Below are positions 55,124 to 64,000 of a stretch of 64,000 nucleotides of DNA, one piece after another. A program made the position numbers and the translations under genes. The stretch's first letter is position 1; every line of letters begins with the position of its first letter. The DNA comes from Nakamurella panacisegetis (GTDB lineage Bacteria; Actinomycetota; Actinomycetes; Mycobacteriales; Nakamurellaceae), in assembly GCF_900104535.1 (NCBI RefSeq), contig NZ_LT629710.1, positions 4,747,501 to 4,811,500 on the forward strand, given 5' to 3'. The notes under the pieces were generated by a model, which searched no databases, had not been told where the DNA came from, and worked only from the letters and a program-made list of their open reading frames with translations.

Positions 55124-55285
55124 GTGTTCCAGTCGGTAGCTGATAGCGCGCCCTTCGATGATCTGGCCGTTGAAGGTGAAACAGTCGACGATGGCGGCGC
55201 CGAGCCGTGGGTCGGTGAGCGTCGTGGTCCAGCCGGAGAACGGTTCGCTGGAAGCGATGGAGGTCAGACTGAGAGTGACACCCGG
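55124..55285 (-). pseudogene. Remnant of IstB (IS21 helper ATPase), C-terminal end
   Basis: Minus frame reads IASSEPFSGWTTTLTDPRLG, then AAIVDCFTFNGQIIEGRAISYRL. This matches the conserved C-terminal pattern of IS21-family IstB proteins (usually 'SNEPFSGW...DPRLxAAIVDRLTF...IIETGTxSYRL'). The Walker ATPase part is absent. With the sialidase fragment beside it, this marks an old IS21 insertion scar. Confidence 0.6.
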
Positions 55286-55303
55286 GCCTTCCACGTTGGG
55301 CAC

Positions 55304-56035
55304 CTAACTGCGATATTCGGGATTGGCGAACCCGAAACGGGTACCTGCATCCCATTCCTGTCGCTGGTTCCCGAACGCCGGCACCCCGCCGGAATCTTTC
55401 AGCATGCGGGCCAGATGCAGCAGATTCCAAGTCATAAATGTCGTATTGCGATTTGTGAAATCGTTGTCCAAGCCAACTCGAGTGCCGTCAGCGAGCAGGT
55501 CACCGTAGCTCGGGCCAGGCCCGGCCTCACCTATCCACCCGGCGTCGGCCTGCGGCGGTATGCTGTAGCCGATATGTTGCAGGCTGTACAGCACGTTCGA
55601 CGCACAGTGCTTGATCCCGTCCTCATTGCCCGTGATCAAGCAACCACCGACCCGGCCGTAGTACAACCATTGGCCCTTTTCGTTCAGCTCGCTCGAGTGG
55701 GCGTAGAGCCGCTCGATGACCTTCTTGGTCTCGCTGCTGTTATCGCCCAGCCAGATCGGGCCACCCAAGACCAAGATGTCGGCCGCCAGAACTCGCGGAA
55801 ACAAGGTCGGCCAGTCATCGACCTCCCACCCTCGCTCCCGCATATCGGGATACACGCCGGTAGCGATCTGGTGATCGACCGCGCGGAACTGATCCACTGT
55901 GACCCCCTGCTTCACCATGATGTTCGCGCTCGTGTCGATCAGAAGCTGGGTGTGGCTGCGGCCCGGCGAACGGGTCAGCGTCGTGTTGATGAACAGCGCC
56001 GTCAGATCGGTGAAATCATGCAGTCGCTCAGGCAT
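55304..56035 (-). CDS. Flavodoxin-fold NAD(P)H-dependent oxidoreductase
   Basis: 243 residues. DLTALFINTTLTRSPGRSHTQ at the start (FMN phosphate loop), ADILVLGGPIWLGDNSSETKKVIERL in the middle and a C-terminal region with NRNTTFMTWNLLHLARMLKD. A cytoplasmic FMN reductase of the NADPH-dependent type; the electron acceptor is unknown. ATG 56035 has GGGAG upstream; an ATG 138 bases further out has its AGGAG abutting it and would add an unusual extension. A DosR-like box lies 290 bases upstream. It ends at the edge of an IS21 scar. Confidence 0.86.
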   Translation of the reverse strand: MPERLHDFTDLTALFINTTLTRSPGRSHTQLLIDTSANIMVKQGVTVDQFRAVDHQIATGVYPDMRERGWEVDDWPTLFPRVLAADILVLGGPIWLGDNSSETKKVIERLYAHSSELNEKGQWLYYGRVGGCLITGNEDGIKHCASNVLYSLQHIGYSIPPQADAGWIGEAGPGPSYGDLLADGTRVGLDNDFTNRNTTFMTWNLLHLARMLKDSGGVPAFGNQRQEWDAGTRFGFANPEYRS

Positions 56036-56431
56036 GGAGTCTCCCGGGTTGGTCGGTGCACCTTGTCCCGTCGATGGTGCGCGGCCGCGCCGTCCCCGGC
56101 AACCGCTCAGCACATGCTCACGCGTGACGATCCGATCCGATCCCTTCTTCTCCGATGCCGGTGAGCGGGCCATCTCCTAGAGGCAAGGTGGTGTACTGCT
56201 CGGCGCTCCCGACACCGTCCGGTAGTGGTATCCGACCGCGGTGCGGGCACGATCAGGCGAGGTCAGTCGGGCGCCGATCCGGTCAAGCCGCCGGGTTCGT
56301 TGTACACCTCGGCCCTCATGGTGCCGGTGGACGAAGGTCCCAAATCGTGGCATTGACCCCTTGGCTGCGCGCCACCACCGATCGATAGCCGTGCGCGTCG
56401 AGCGACACCTCGCCGAATCCGGAGTTGTGTG
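56036..56431. other. Intergenic region with a DosR-like box
   Basis: 396 bases between the propeller gene end and the flavodoxin-fold gene start, both on the minus strand. No credible gene is seen; the one clear signal is the box at 56325-56344. Confidence 0.55.
56325..56344 (-). promoter_or_regulatory. DosR/DevR-like box in flavodoxin-fold gene upstream region
   Basis: Minus strand TTTGGGACCTTCGTCCACCG; about 14 of 20 positions match the consensus and both half-sites are recognisable (GGGAC, GTCC). The 290-base distance to the coding start is longer than usual. Confidence 0.55.
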
Positions 56432-57562
56432 TCACCGGGTAGCGATCCCCTCACCGCCCGTGGCGCCGGGAACCGTCACCGTGCCGATCCGGGTCAGTGA
56501 TCCGCCCGAGTTGATGGCGAATTCGTCCACCAGACCGGCCGCCCCGGTCTGCACATACAAGTATCGCCCGTCACCCGAGGCCGCGGCATCGACCGTGCCG
56601 GAGTCAGTGCCGGTCGTGCCCAGCGTGACCAACCGGCCGTGCCGGTCGACGGTGAATCCGGACAGATCAGCGCTGCCGGCGTTCGAGACATAGATGTGAC
56701 GCCCGACCGAGACCACCCAGCAGGTCGCCGCCTGGCCCGTCGACGCCTGATCAACGCCTCGGAGGTGCCCGTCGAATCCGATATTGAAGGTGGCCACCGC
56801 GTTGGTGCCGGCCTCGGCCACCAGCAGTCGGCCGTGACCGTCGAACGCCATGGCGAACGGCACGGCCCCCGGCAACGAGGTCACGATCGGCTGGTCAGCC
56901 GGACGACCGGACCGGTCGATCGGGAAGACGTCGATGCTGCTCGTGGCCGCCTTGGTCGTGACCAGAAGATCCCTCCCGTCAGGAGTGACGGCGATCTGGC
57001 CTGGAGTGTGGGTGAACTCAGGCGCTCCCCCCGGATCCAGGCCCAGCTCCCGGTGCCGGCCGGGCAGTTCGGTGAGGCGGCCGTCGTGGCGGGCGAATCC
57101 CTGGATGGAGCCGCCACCCAAGGCATTCAGCACGTACACCTCGTCATCGCGAACGGCCAGGCTGACCGGGAACCGCCCGCCCGACGACACCACCTGGCTG
57201 CGGACCAGAGCATCGCCCCGGACGTCGAACACGGTGATCGTGTCACTCCCGGCGTTCACCGCGAAGAGTTGACGGTGCCGCTCATCCCATTGCAGCGAAC
57301 CCTGCGAGGCGAGGTGGTCCACCACCGACCCGGCCAGTTGACCGCCGAGGCCACCGGTGGGATAGGTGCCCGCCGGGCGCAGGGTTCCGTCCGGAGCCGC
57401 GCGGTAGGCAACAATGGCGTTGCCGGTCAAGCTATCCGTCTGGACGAACACCGCCGGCCGCTCCCGGTCGCCGGGGTCGGGTGGGCCCGCCGACGCCGGC
57501 CCGGCCAACAGCAGAGAAGTTCCGGTGACCAGGCTGATTCCGATCAATGCGAGTGCTTTCAT
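56432..57562 (-). CDS. Secreted lactonase-like beta-propeller protein
   Basis: 376 residues. A signal peptide (LALIGISLVTGTSLLLAGPASA) is followed by a seven-bladed-type propeller built of repeats such as VFVQTDSLTGNAIVAYRAAPDGTL, LFAVNAGSDTITVFDV, VYVLNALGGGSIQGFARHDG and IYVSNAGSADLSGFTVDRHG, which fit the 6-phosphogluconolactonase-like family. Exported members rarely have proven lactonase activity. ATG 57562 has GGAGGAG upstream; the longer frame upstream is rejected. Monocistronic. Its promoter region contains a repeated TTCGAAA. Confidence 0.87.
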   Translation of the reverse strand: MKALALIGISLVTGTSLLLAGPASAGPPDPGDRERPAVFVQTDSLTGNAIVAYRAAPDGTLRPAGTYPTGGLGGQLAGSVVDHLASQGSLQWDERHRQLFAVNAGSDTITVFDVRGDALVRSQVVSSGGRFPVSLAVRDDEVYVLNALGGGSIQGFARHDGRLTELPGRHRELGLDPGGAPEFTHTPGQIAVTPDGRDLLVTTKAATSSIDVFPIDRSGRPADQPIVTSLPGAVPFAMAFDGHGRLLVAEAGTNAVATFNIGFDGHLRGVDQASTGQAATCWVVSVGRHIYVSNAGSADLSGFTVDRHGRLVTLGTTGTDSGTVDAAASGDGRYLYVQTGAAGLVDEFAINSGGSLTRIGTVTVPGATGGEGIATR

Positions 57563-58181
57563 GATTTTCTCCTCCATTTGGGGACCGTGGCGATACCCAT
57601 GGAACGCGGCCGGAGCTCCCAGGGAAACCCCTGTCACCGAATGGTTCGAAACCCGTTCGAAATCGGTAAGAAGTGCACTCAGCATTCCGCAAGCACGCCG
57701 CCCCGGCTGGGGTGGCAGCGGGGAAGGTGCCGCGACGAACCCGATCTGATGTTGTGAACGCGGCGAGGAAGCCGGATCCGACCACTGGAGATCGCCGCAG
57801 CGTCTCTCAGCACCGCAGCCGATGTCCGGGCACCGAACGAGCGTGCATTCGAGGTCTTCACCATCGGCAGAAGCATGCCGAGGAACGCCCAAGGGAAAAG
57901 AAGGGCAAGAACAGGCGGAGGCCTTTGTTCGGGGCCGACAACTTGGGAGGACCGCCAGGTCCGCACGATCTCCTCCTTCCCGGAGCGATCCCGCCTTCCC
58001 CCCGCTCCTAGCTTGACCCGTGAATCCGGTCTCCAGGCCCGGCTCTGTCAATGGACGTCTGCCCGAGAAGATCTTCGTCGAGTGCGGGAACCTGTCGAAT
58101 GGGGCGCGCGTCAGACCCGTGCTTCGACTCCGGTCATCCGGATCGGGCGTGGCCACCCGAGTCGCTCGAGGAAGGATCGTC
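57563..58181. other. Long divergent intergenic region
   Basis: 619 bases between the propeller gene (minus) and a lipoprotein gene (plus). A direct repeat GTTCGAAACCCGTTCGAAAT occurs at 57647-57666. The several short frames show no family features. No gene called. Confidence 0.5.
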
Positions 58182-58739
58182 ATGAACGAGCCGGTCGTGA
58201 GAGCTACAAGACGTTACTCCCGCTCGGAAGAGACGACACCGGTTCGCCTCCGTCGCAGTGTCCCGCTGCTGGTGCTCCTGATGGCGTTGCTCACCATGGC
58301 CGGCTGCAGTGTCGACGGATCAGCCGCACGCGGCGCGTCAGATCCAGCGCCGACGTTCGATACTTCCCCTTCGGCAGTCGTTTTCGCCGTAGGCAATCTC
58401 GCTCCGTACAATCCGAGCAACCAGCAGGCCAGCAACGGGTTTGAGATCCACGGCGATGGGACTGTGACTGGCGACAAAGTCGCGCTGGGCAAGAAGGTCC
58501 CCAATGAGCAACTTCAGCAGCTCGCGAGAAGAGCAGACGAACTCGGGCTGCTCGATCAGCCCGATCTCGGCTACCCGGTGTACGACGCCGGCGAGCTCGA
58601 CCTCCATCTCACCTTGAACGGCAAGACGGTCAACCTGAGCGTCACCCCATCGGAGGTCGGCTCGTACTCGAAGGCTCAGAGCGCCGCTCGGCAGGCGGTG
58701 CGGGATTTCGCCGAGCTGCTGCGGCAGGCCATTGCCTGA
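58182..58739 (+). CDS. Lipoprotein of unknown function
   Basis: 185 residues. Basic N-terminus, hydrophobic stretch LLVLLMALLTMAG and lipobox AGCS, so the mature protein is lipid-anchored outside the membrane. The rest (about 45-185) has AVVFAVGNLAPYN, FEIHGDGTVTGDKVALGKK and LDLHLTLNGKTVNLSV, a small beta-rich domain I do not recognise. ATG 58182 has GAGGAAGG upstream. It is followed at once by a decayed IS30 element whose reading frame overlaps its end. Confidence 0.82.
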   Translation: MNEPVVRATRRYSRSEETTPVRLRRSVPLLVLLMALLTMAGCSVDGSAARGASDPAPTFDTSPSAVVFAVGNLAPYNPSNQQASNGFEIHGDGTVTGDKVALGKKVPNEQLQQLARRADELGLLDQPDLGYPVYDAGELDLHLTLNGKTVNLSVTPSEVGSYSKAQSAARQAVRDFAELLRQAIA

Positions 58740-58947
58740 GTTCGTCGAGGGGCGCGGACTATTCCCCGGCAGAAACGTCGGTGGCAGCTTCGATGCACAA
58801 GCCTGGCAGTCTGAAGCTCCGCGCGGCGCGGATCTGCCCCATCGGGAAGCTTGCTGCGACGGGCACAGGCAGCGTGCCGGCCGCGACCAGGCGAGCGAAT
58901 TTCCTCGATCGTGCCTGGCGTCGTTCAAGGTTTACCGGCGCGGCGAG

Positions 58948-59985
58948 GTGGTGCGGATCGTCAAACCGCTGGATCGGCTGGCGGTCAAGACCATCAGCCC
59001 GCGCTACCGGTCGCAGGACGAACGCATCGAGATAGCCGAGCTCCGCCAGACCGGGTTGTCCATCCGTCGGGTCGCCCAACGGATCGGCCGGGCACCATCC
59101 ACGGTGTCCAGGGAACTGCGCCGGCTGCCCGCCGCTGCAGGCCACTACCGGCCGTTCGAAGCTCATCGAGATGCCATCGGCAGCAGAGCCCGCACCCACG
59201 GCAGACGCATCGACATCCACCCAGAGCTGCGGGAGGAGGTTGGTGCACGGCTGGCCCAGCGGTGGAGCCCGCCACAGATCGCCCGGCATCTGCGGGTGAA
59301 GTTCCCTGATCGAGCGTCGATGCGGCGGTGCCACGAAAGCATCTATCAGGCCCTCTACCAGCCCGGATCGGCCCTGGTGCGGCCCGCGGCCGTCCCGTCG
59401 CCGCGGCCGTCGCCGCTGCGGACCGGCCGCGACCATCGAAAAGCTCACCAACGCATCGACCGGCGGCGGCCCCGGTTCCAGCAGCCGATGCTGTCGGTGC
59501 ACCAGCGTCCCTTCCCGCCCCATGACCGGTCCGAAGCAGGCCACTGGGAGGGCGAGTTGATAGTGGGCAGCCAGCAAGGATCGGTGATCGGAACGCTGAT
59601 CGAGCGGCAGACCCGGCTGATCCGCCTGTTGCACCTACCGTCCCGGGATGCCGACGCCCTGCGCCGCGCCATCTCCGACCGGATGGCCGACCTGCCCGCT
59701 TCCCTGCTCCGATCCATCACCTGGGGCCACCAGGGCATCGAGATGGCCCGGCACGTCTCGATCACCGCTGAGTTGGGCGCGCAGATCTACTTTTGCGATC
59801 CGCACTCGCCATGGCAGCGCGGCAGTAACGAGAACGCCAACGGGCTGCTGCGACAGCATTCTCCTAAAGGCACCAACCTAGCCATTTGGAGCCGGGAGCA
59901 CCTGCAGGCAGTGGAGGACGAGATCAACGGACGCCCCCGGCTCGTCTTCGACAACCGCCGTCCCGCAGATCTGTTCGCCACCTAG
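58948..59985 (+). mobile_element. IS30-family transposase, probably inactive
   Basis: About 345 residues. An N-terminal helix-turn-helix (RQTGLSIRRVAQRIGRAPSTVSRELRRL) and an IS30 catalytic core are readable to the end EINGRPRLVFDNRRPADLF. Two of the three DDE residues are altered: the first motif is GHWEGELIVG (GHWEGDLI in active members), and the second is ITWGHQGIEMA (TWDQG in active members), which loses Asp and gains a residue. The Glu motif (SNENANGLLRQ) remains. The start is unclear (GTG 58948 chosen), and no clear terminal inverted repeats were found. Confidence 0.85.
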
Positions 59986-60777
59986 CTAGCCTCAACGGAC
60001 CGCCCACTGTTGCGACGTTGACTAGAACCCGCCCCGGGCCCGCAGGGTCCAGGTTCAACCGGACTTGACAGCGGCATGTACGGCCCCGTCCGGAACGGTC
60101 CGGTCCGAGATCACCCGCCACGACGCTGCGTACCCGCCGAAACTCGCGAATCCTTCAGGTCCCCATCTAGGCGTGGAACCTGCCCACCCGGGTATTCGGA
60201 ATGTCTTCCGGGGAATCACGCCAGCGAACGGCGCCCACGCGGCCCCCTGGGGCCATCGAGGAGTTCGCTCGCCTCATGCTGCGGGCCGACTCCACGTGCC
60301 GATCGCGGCGAACCTTCCTCGTCGAACAGATTTGCACCGCCGTCGAGTTGCAATCCAGCCGGCAGGTGCAGGGAAAGGTCGTCAACGGACCGGCAGCTTT
60401 ACCTGCAGGCTCATTGGTGCACGTGGTAACCACTACCCGTCGTGGTTGCGGTCGAGGGTTCCGGCCGATCCCGGCCGCGATCTGCCTGATCGTCAGGCCC
60501 ACGTGACGAACAGCCCACTCCGGGTTCGTCGTCCGGCCACTGTGTCGCGCACTGATCGCGAATCCAACCACTGGGCCACACGTGGCCCGCACGGCCGGCC
60601 TACGCGCCGTCCGTGCCCAGCAGACGGCGGCCGATGGCGCACATCACCCAGCTCGAGACGCCGCCGCCGGTTTGTCGAAGCGGTTGTCGGCACCAAGGGG
60701 CCAAGCGGCGGCTCGACCACCGCCAACGAAGGCGCAGCTCGGGCTGTCGCTACCGTGCCGCTTACGCACCCCGGGGT
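59986..60777. other. Region without recognisable genes
   Basis: About 790 bases after the transposase. It contains an inverted repeat GTCC-a-GGTT-c-AACCGGAC at 60047-60064 and several short frames lacking known motifs. It looks like decayed accessory DNA. Confidence 0.5.
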
Positions 60778-61203
60778 CTAGGGCCGGCCGAACGCGTGAA
60801 GTTGATCTCGCTTCTGACGCTGACACCTGCATCGGTTCGGCGAGGACTTGCTCCAAGGCGAGCGGTCCGCGTCTACGCCGTCGAAGAGGCGGATTCCGAG
60901 GCAGAACAGCACGGGTGAGGGGGTGATCGTGAATTCGTCGATCGGGCCGGCGTTCACATAGTCAACAATCATCGCGCCGCCGCTCGCGATGCGGACATCT
61001 CGGTCGCCGGCGCCTCACGGGCCTGGTCGAGTGCGGACTCGAGCCTCGGGGTCGACCAAGCGGATGATGGTCCCACGCGCGCTCCGGAATTGACGTTTCC
61101 TCGTGCGTCCGGACGAAGACCGGCGTGTGAAACGCGGCATTCTCCGGCCGTATCCGCTCGCCGGCGTGAAACATTCGCTTGCCCAAAAAGACTCCCGACG
61201 CGG
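60778..61203 (-). pseudogene. Frameshifted DHFR-family (RibD C-terminal) pseudogene
   Basis: Pieces of one dihydrofolate-reductase-like protein appear in successive frames: GVFLGKRMFHAGERIRPENA and AFHTPVFVRTHEETSIPERA first, then RLESALDQAREA in a second frame, then GDRDVRIASGGAMIVDYVNA and GPIDEFTITPSPVL...RLFDGVDADR in a third. Intact family members read these in this order in one frame. At least two frameshifts and a missing N-terminus make it inactive. Confidence 0.75.
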
Positions 61204-61444
61204 TTCTTCCGGGAAGACTCGGCACTCGACGAAGCCGGTGAGGACGGGCCGGAACAACGACATCGCGCGGTAGACGTTCGAGCGCACCGGCGCGCGCGTC
61301 AATAGCAAATTCTCTTCAGAGATTTCGCTGGAGAGGGCCTGGAAAGAGCCCCGGTCGGGCGGGTGCACACTTCTGTGGTGCCGCACCCGGTCCGGGGCAT
61401 CCGGACCGGGCGCGCACACCGTGGATCCGGGGCGATCAGGTCGA

Positions 61445-62530
61445 TCATCCCCAGCAGTTGGCCAGGCCCCAGGCGGAATCCTTCGAGTCGATGCCCGCGA
61501 TGGGCTTGTCCGTGATCAGCGTGGCGCCGGTGTTGACGACCCCGCTCGGCTTCGTACCGGTCTTGGCAAAAGTCACGATCGCCTTCACCCCGTCCTCGAC
61601 CATGATCTTCGGAAACTGCATGACGGTGGCGGCGAACTTACCGTCCTTCACGTACTGGACACCCGAGCAGCTGCCGTCGATCGAACCCACGATCACCTTG
61701 CTCTGCAGACCCTTTTCGGTCAAGGCCTGGTAGGCACCACGCCCCGCCGGCTCGTTGATCGAGTAGACGACATTGACATCCGGGTGCGCCTGCAGCAGGT
61801 TCTCCATCGCGCTCTGCGCCTTGGTCTGGTCACCGGCGGTCAACGCACTGCCGATCACCTGCGGCGGCGTGCCGTCCGGAAGGCCCATGCCCTCCAGGAA
61901 CCCGTTGTGCCGCTGGATACCGACACTCGCGCTCGGGTCCAGATCCATGGTGATGATCTTCGGCGCCGTGCTGCCGATCTTGGCCTTGACGTACTTACCG
62001 AGGATCACACCGGCCTGCAGGTTGTCGGTGGCAAAAGTGGCCGGAACGGCGTCCACCGGGGTGGTCTCCGAATCCAGCGCGATCACCAGAATGCCCTTGG
62101 CCTGGGCCGCCTTGAGCGCATTCAGGATGCCCGCCGAGTTGCTCGGGGTGATCATGATGCCCTTGACGCCCTGCTGGACCAGGTTCTCGATGGCCGTGAC
62201 CTGTCCGTCGTTGTCGCCGTCGAACTTGCCGGCCAGAGCGATCACCTCAGCCCCCTGGGTGGCCGCCAAAGCCTTCGCCGACTCACGCAGCTTCACGAAA
62301 TACGGGTTCGAGTCGGTCTTGGTGACCAACCCGATCTTGATCGTCCCCGTGCTCCCGCCGCCGGAGGCCGCCGACGCCGAGCCGGAGGAACCCGGCCCGG
62401 CGGAGGCCGCCGCCGCGGCGCTGGACGTGCTGGAACTCGACGAATTGTTGTTCTTGGTGCACGCGGCCAACGACAGCGTGACGGTGAGAGCGACCGCGGC
62501 GACCGCGATCCGCTGGACTGGGAGTTTCAC
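61445..62530 (-). CDS. Sugar ABC transporter substrate-binding lipoprotein
   Basis: 361 residues. A lipoprotein signal (VALTVTLSLAACTKNN) and an Ser/Ala/Gly linker (to about 60) are followed by a periplasmic-binding type I fold (IKIGLVTKTDSNPYFVKLRESAKAL ... GIMITPSNSAG ... VIALDSETTPVDAVPATFATDNLQAG ... VYSINEPAGRGAYQAL), as in ribose/fructose/xylose binding proteins. GTG 62530 with AGAGG upstream was chosen. It lies downstream of a GH32 fructan hydrolase, suggesting fructose uptake (FrcB-like). The permease and ATPase genes are not in the window. Confidence 0.9.
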   Translation of the reverse strand: MKLPVQRIAVAAVALTVTLSLAACTKNNNSSSSSTSSAAAAASAGPGSSGSASAASGGGSTGTIKIGLVTKTDSNPYFVKLRESAKALAATQGAEVIALAGKFDGDNDGQVTAIENLVQQGVKGIMITPSNSAGILNALKAAQAKGILVIALDSETTPVDAVPATFATDNLQAGVILGKYVKAKIGSTAPKIITMDLDPSASVGIQRHNGFLEGMGLPDGTPPQVIGSALTAGDQTKAQSAMENLLQAHPDVNVVYSINEPAGRGAYQALTEKGLQSKVIVGSIDGSCSGVQYVKDGKFAATVMQFPKIMVEDGVKAIVTFAKTGTKPSGVVNTGATLITDKPIAGIDSKDSAWGLANCWG

Positions 62531-62676
62531 ATATACCTCTTCGGGCTCTGGGCGCGTTGGTTCCTTGATGTCACGCCGTCGGTGAGTGCTACCTGCGGGT
62601 CGGTCAGGTGCGCATACGGGGATGGGGTGCGGCGCCGCTGGGCTTGCATGCGGCGGGCGCATCCGAGGTGCATGGT

Positions 62677-64000
62677 TCAGCTGTGCGGTACGGCTGATGT
62701 CAGGTGCCAGCCGATGCCGGCGACGAGCTTGGCAGTGCCTCCGGTCGCGAAGAGACTAACGCCGTTGCTGTCCGGTCCGGGGAAGATCTGGTCGGTGAGA
62801 ACGATCTGCCCCTGGTCGGTGAAGACTTCGACCGAGGAGGTATCGACCAGGATGTGCAGGCGCACGCGGCCGCACCGGTCCAGAGTCAGGGGTGCGGATT
62901 GCCGGCCACCGAAGGTCGGATCGAAGCTCACGTCACCTGACTTGCCGCGGTCGATGTACACCTCGTGCGTGATGGTGTCATACCCGATCTGCGTGAGGTC
63001 ACCACTGCCGGTGTGGACGTTGACACCGAAGCGCTTGGCGCTGCCGGCCTCGAACGTGCCATCCAGTTCCAGGGTGCCCCCGCTGATCTCGGCTGACCGG
63101 GTGCCGCTGATGCTCTGGTTGAAGCCGACGACAGGCCTGCCGGTGCGGAGTTTGCCGAGCTGGCGGACCGGTTGCTGCGTGAGCTGCACCTTGCCGTTGA
63201 TTGTCTTCAGGCCGAGTTGTCGGGGGACGCTCATCGCGCTGCGCCACGGCGAGGTGGGGATGTTGCCGGCATAGTTCCAGTTGTTCATCCAGCCGATCAA
63301 AATCTGCTGGCCGTGGGGCAGGTCGTTGAAGGAGGTGGCGGCGTAGAAGTCCGCGCCGTAGTCAACCCAGTGGGCACGTTGTACGGTCGACAGGGCGGGC
63401 GCGTCGGCGAACGTGAACTGGTCGGCGTTGAGGTGACCCCAGCCGCCCGTGTTCTGGTCGACGATCTGAATCTGCGCCGTCTGACCGTAATAGGGCGTGA
63501 GGTCGAACGAAGCCCAGTCAAGGGCCTCGTTGTTGGAGCCGGTCGCGGATTGGACGACCTGGCCGTTGACTAGGAGGTCGACGGCCGTTTCCACGTTTCG
63601 GACCTGGCCGGCCTGGCTTGAGAAGACGATGTTGTCGACGTTGATGTGTCCCCAGCCGCCGTTGTTCTCGTCGATGATCTGGATCTGGGCCTGCTGGCCT
63701 TTCAGCGCGGACACGTCCCAGGACTTCCAATCCAGGTTCTCGGCGTTCGAACCGGTCGCGGTATCGACCACTTTGCCGCCGACGATCAGATTGACGGCTG
63801 TGGGGCCGGCCCCCGGGGTGGTCGGCGCGCCGGTGTAGGCGTGGGTGCCGCCGCCGACCAACATGTCGATGTAGTCGCTGGAGATGGTGAACGTCGGTGA
63901 GGTGATGGTGCCCATCGACAGGTCATGGTTGAGGAAGGTGTTCACCAATTTCTTGCCGAGGTAACCGCTGACCTGCTGCTGGTCGCCCACTGTCCCGGCG
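62677..64000 (-). CDS. GH32 levanase/fructan hydrolase, 5' end outside window
   Basis: 441 residues visible. The middle of a GH32 five-blade domain is present (VDYGADFYAATSFND; GQQILIGWMNNWNYAGNIPTSPWRSAMSVPR), followed by the C-terminal GH32 beta-sandwich (SSVEVFTDQGQIVLTDQIFP). Two similar inserted modules precede it (NLIVGGKVVDTATGSNAENL..GGWGHINVDNIVF and DLLVNGQVVQSATGSNNEAL..GGWGHLNADQFTF), probably substrate-binding beta domains. The WMNDPNG and ECP catalytic motifs lie outside. It is upstream of a sugar-binding lipoprotein, consistent with extracellular fructan use. Confidence 0.9.
   Translation of the reverse strand, partial: AGTVGDQQQVSGYLGKKLVNTFLNHDLSMGTITSPTFTISSDYIDMLVGGGTHAYTGAPTTPGAGPTAVNLIVGGKVVDTATGSNAENLDWKSWDVSALKGQQAQIQIIDENNGGWGHINVDNIVFSSQAGQVRNVETAVDLLVNGQVVQSATGSNNEALDWASFDLTPYYGQTAQIQIVDQNTGGWGHLNADQFTFADAPALSTVQRAHWVDYGADFYAATSFNDLPHGQQILIGWMNNWNYAGNIPTSPWRSAMSVPRQLGLKTINGKVQLTQQPVRQLGKLRTGRPVVGFNQSISGTRSAEISGGTLELDGTFEAGSAKRFGVNVHTGSGDLTQIGYDTITHEVYIDRGKSGDVSFDPTFGGRQSAPLTLDRCGRVRLHILVDTSSVEVFTDQGQIVLTDQIFPGPDSNGVSLFATGGTAKLVAGIGWHLTSAVPHS

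Noticed and set aside
60047-60064. Possible tRNA T-arm (GGTTCAACC)
   Set aside because: It is part of a simple inverted repeat, with no acceptor or anticodon arm nearby.
61015-61419. 134-codon minus-strand frame
   Set aside because: It partly overlaps the DHFR-family pseudogene in the wrong frame; no domain in its own translation.

Overview
This is GC-rich DNA (roughly 65-70 % by eye) with GTG and TTG starts, F420-type luciferase-like oxidoreductases, an Ig-like L,D-transpeptidase, a DevS-type heme sensor and a NarK/NarGHJI set. Together these point to an aerobic or facultative actinobacterium (Actinomycetota). I cannot fix the genus from the window. No tRNA, rRNA or CRISPR array was seen.

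Layout. 1-4752 (minus): BON protein, tandem universal stress protein, CBS-BON protein and a P2-type ATPase cut by the window edge. 4833-8596 (minus): two luciferase-like oxidoreductases flanking acetoacetyl-CoA synthetase. 8717-12935: arabinofuranosidase, L,D-transpeptidase, a small membrane protein and an excalibur protein. 13125-29186: an SDR fragment, then the most unusual block. This is a minus-strand run of a 1820-residue exported SdrD-B/beta-helix protein, three multicopper-oxidase-like proteins, a small membrane protein and a CopC-CopD fusion, with a divergent OmpR-type two-component system. 29257-31368: an SQR-like flavoprotein, TusE/DsrC and DsrE. 31539-38630: OsmC remnant, PIG-L hydrolase, papain-like peptidase, phosphotransferase, diguanylate cyclase, formaldehyde dehydrogenase and a CynX-type MFS permease. 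38971-50925: NarK, NarGHJI, hemerythrin, flavohemoglobin and a DevS-like GAF kinase. 51691-58739: CHRD protein, class F-like sortase, lipoproteins, CAP protein, flavodoxin-fold oxidoreductase and a beta-propeller protein. 58740-61444 is decayed: an IS30 transposase with lost catalytic residues and a frameshifted DHFR-family pseudogene. The end holds a sugar-binding lipoprotein and a GH32 fructan hydrolase.

Two themes stand out. (1) Six intergenic sites resemble the DosR/DevR box of mycobacteria. They lie upstream of narK, the SQR-TusE-DsrE operon (two sites), the papain-like peptidase, the flavohemoglobin-hemerythrin operon and a flavodoxin-fold oxidoreductase. With the DevS-like kinase and the USP/CBS/P-ATPase block, this looks like a hypoxia/NO dormancy regulon. 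No NarL-type DevR regulator is in the window. (2) In the multicopper block, one protein carries a complete type-1 site plus half of a trinuclear site, and its neighbour carries His motifs that could supply the other half. This suggests a split or heteromeric extracellular copper oxidase, with a giant beta-helix protein as scaffold or substrate binder and CopCD as copper supply. That is inference from motifs and gene order.
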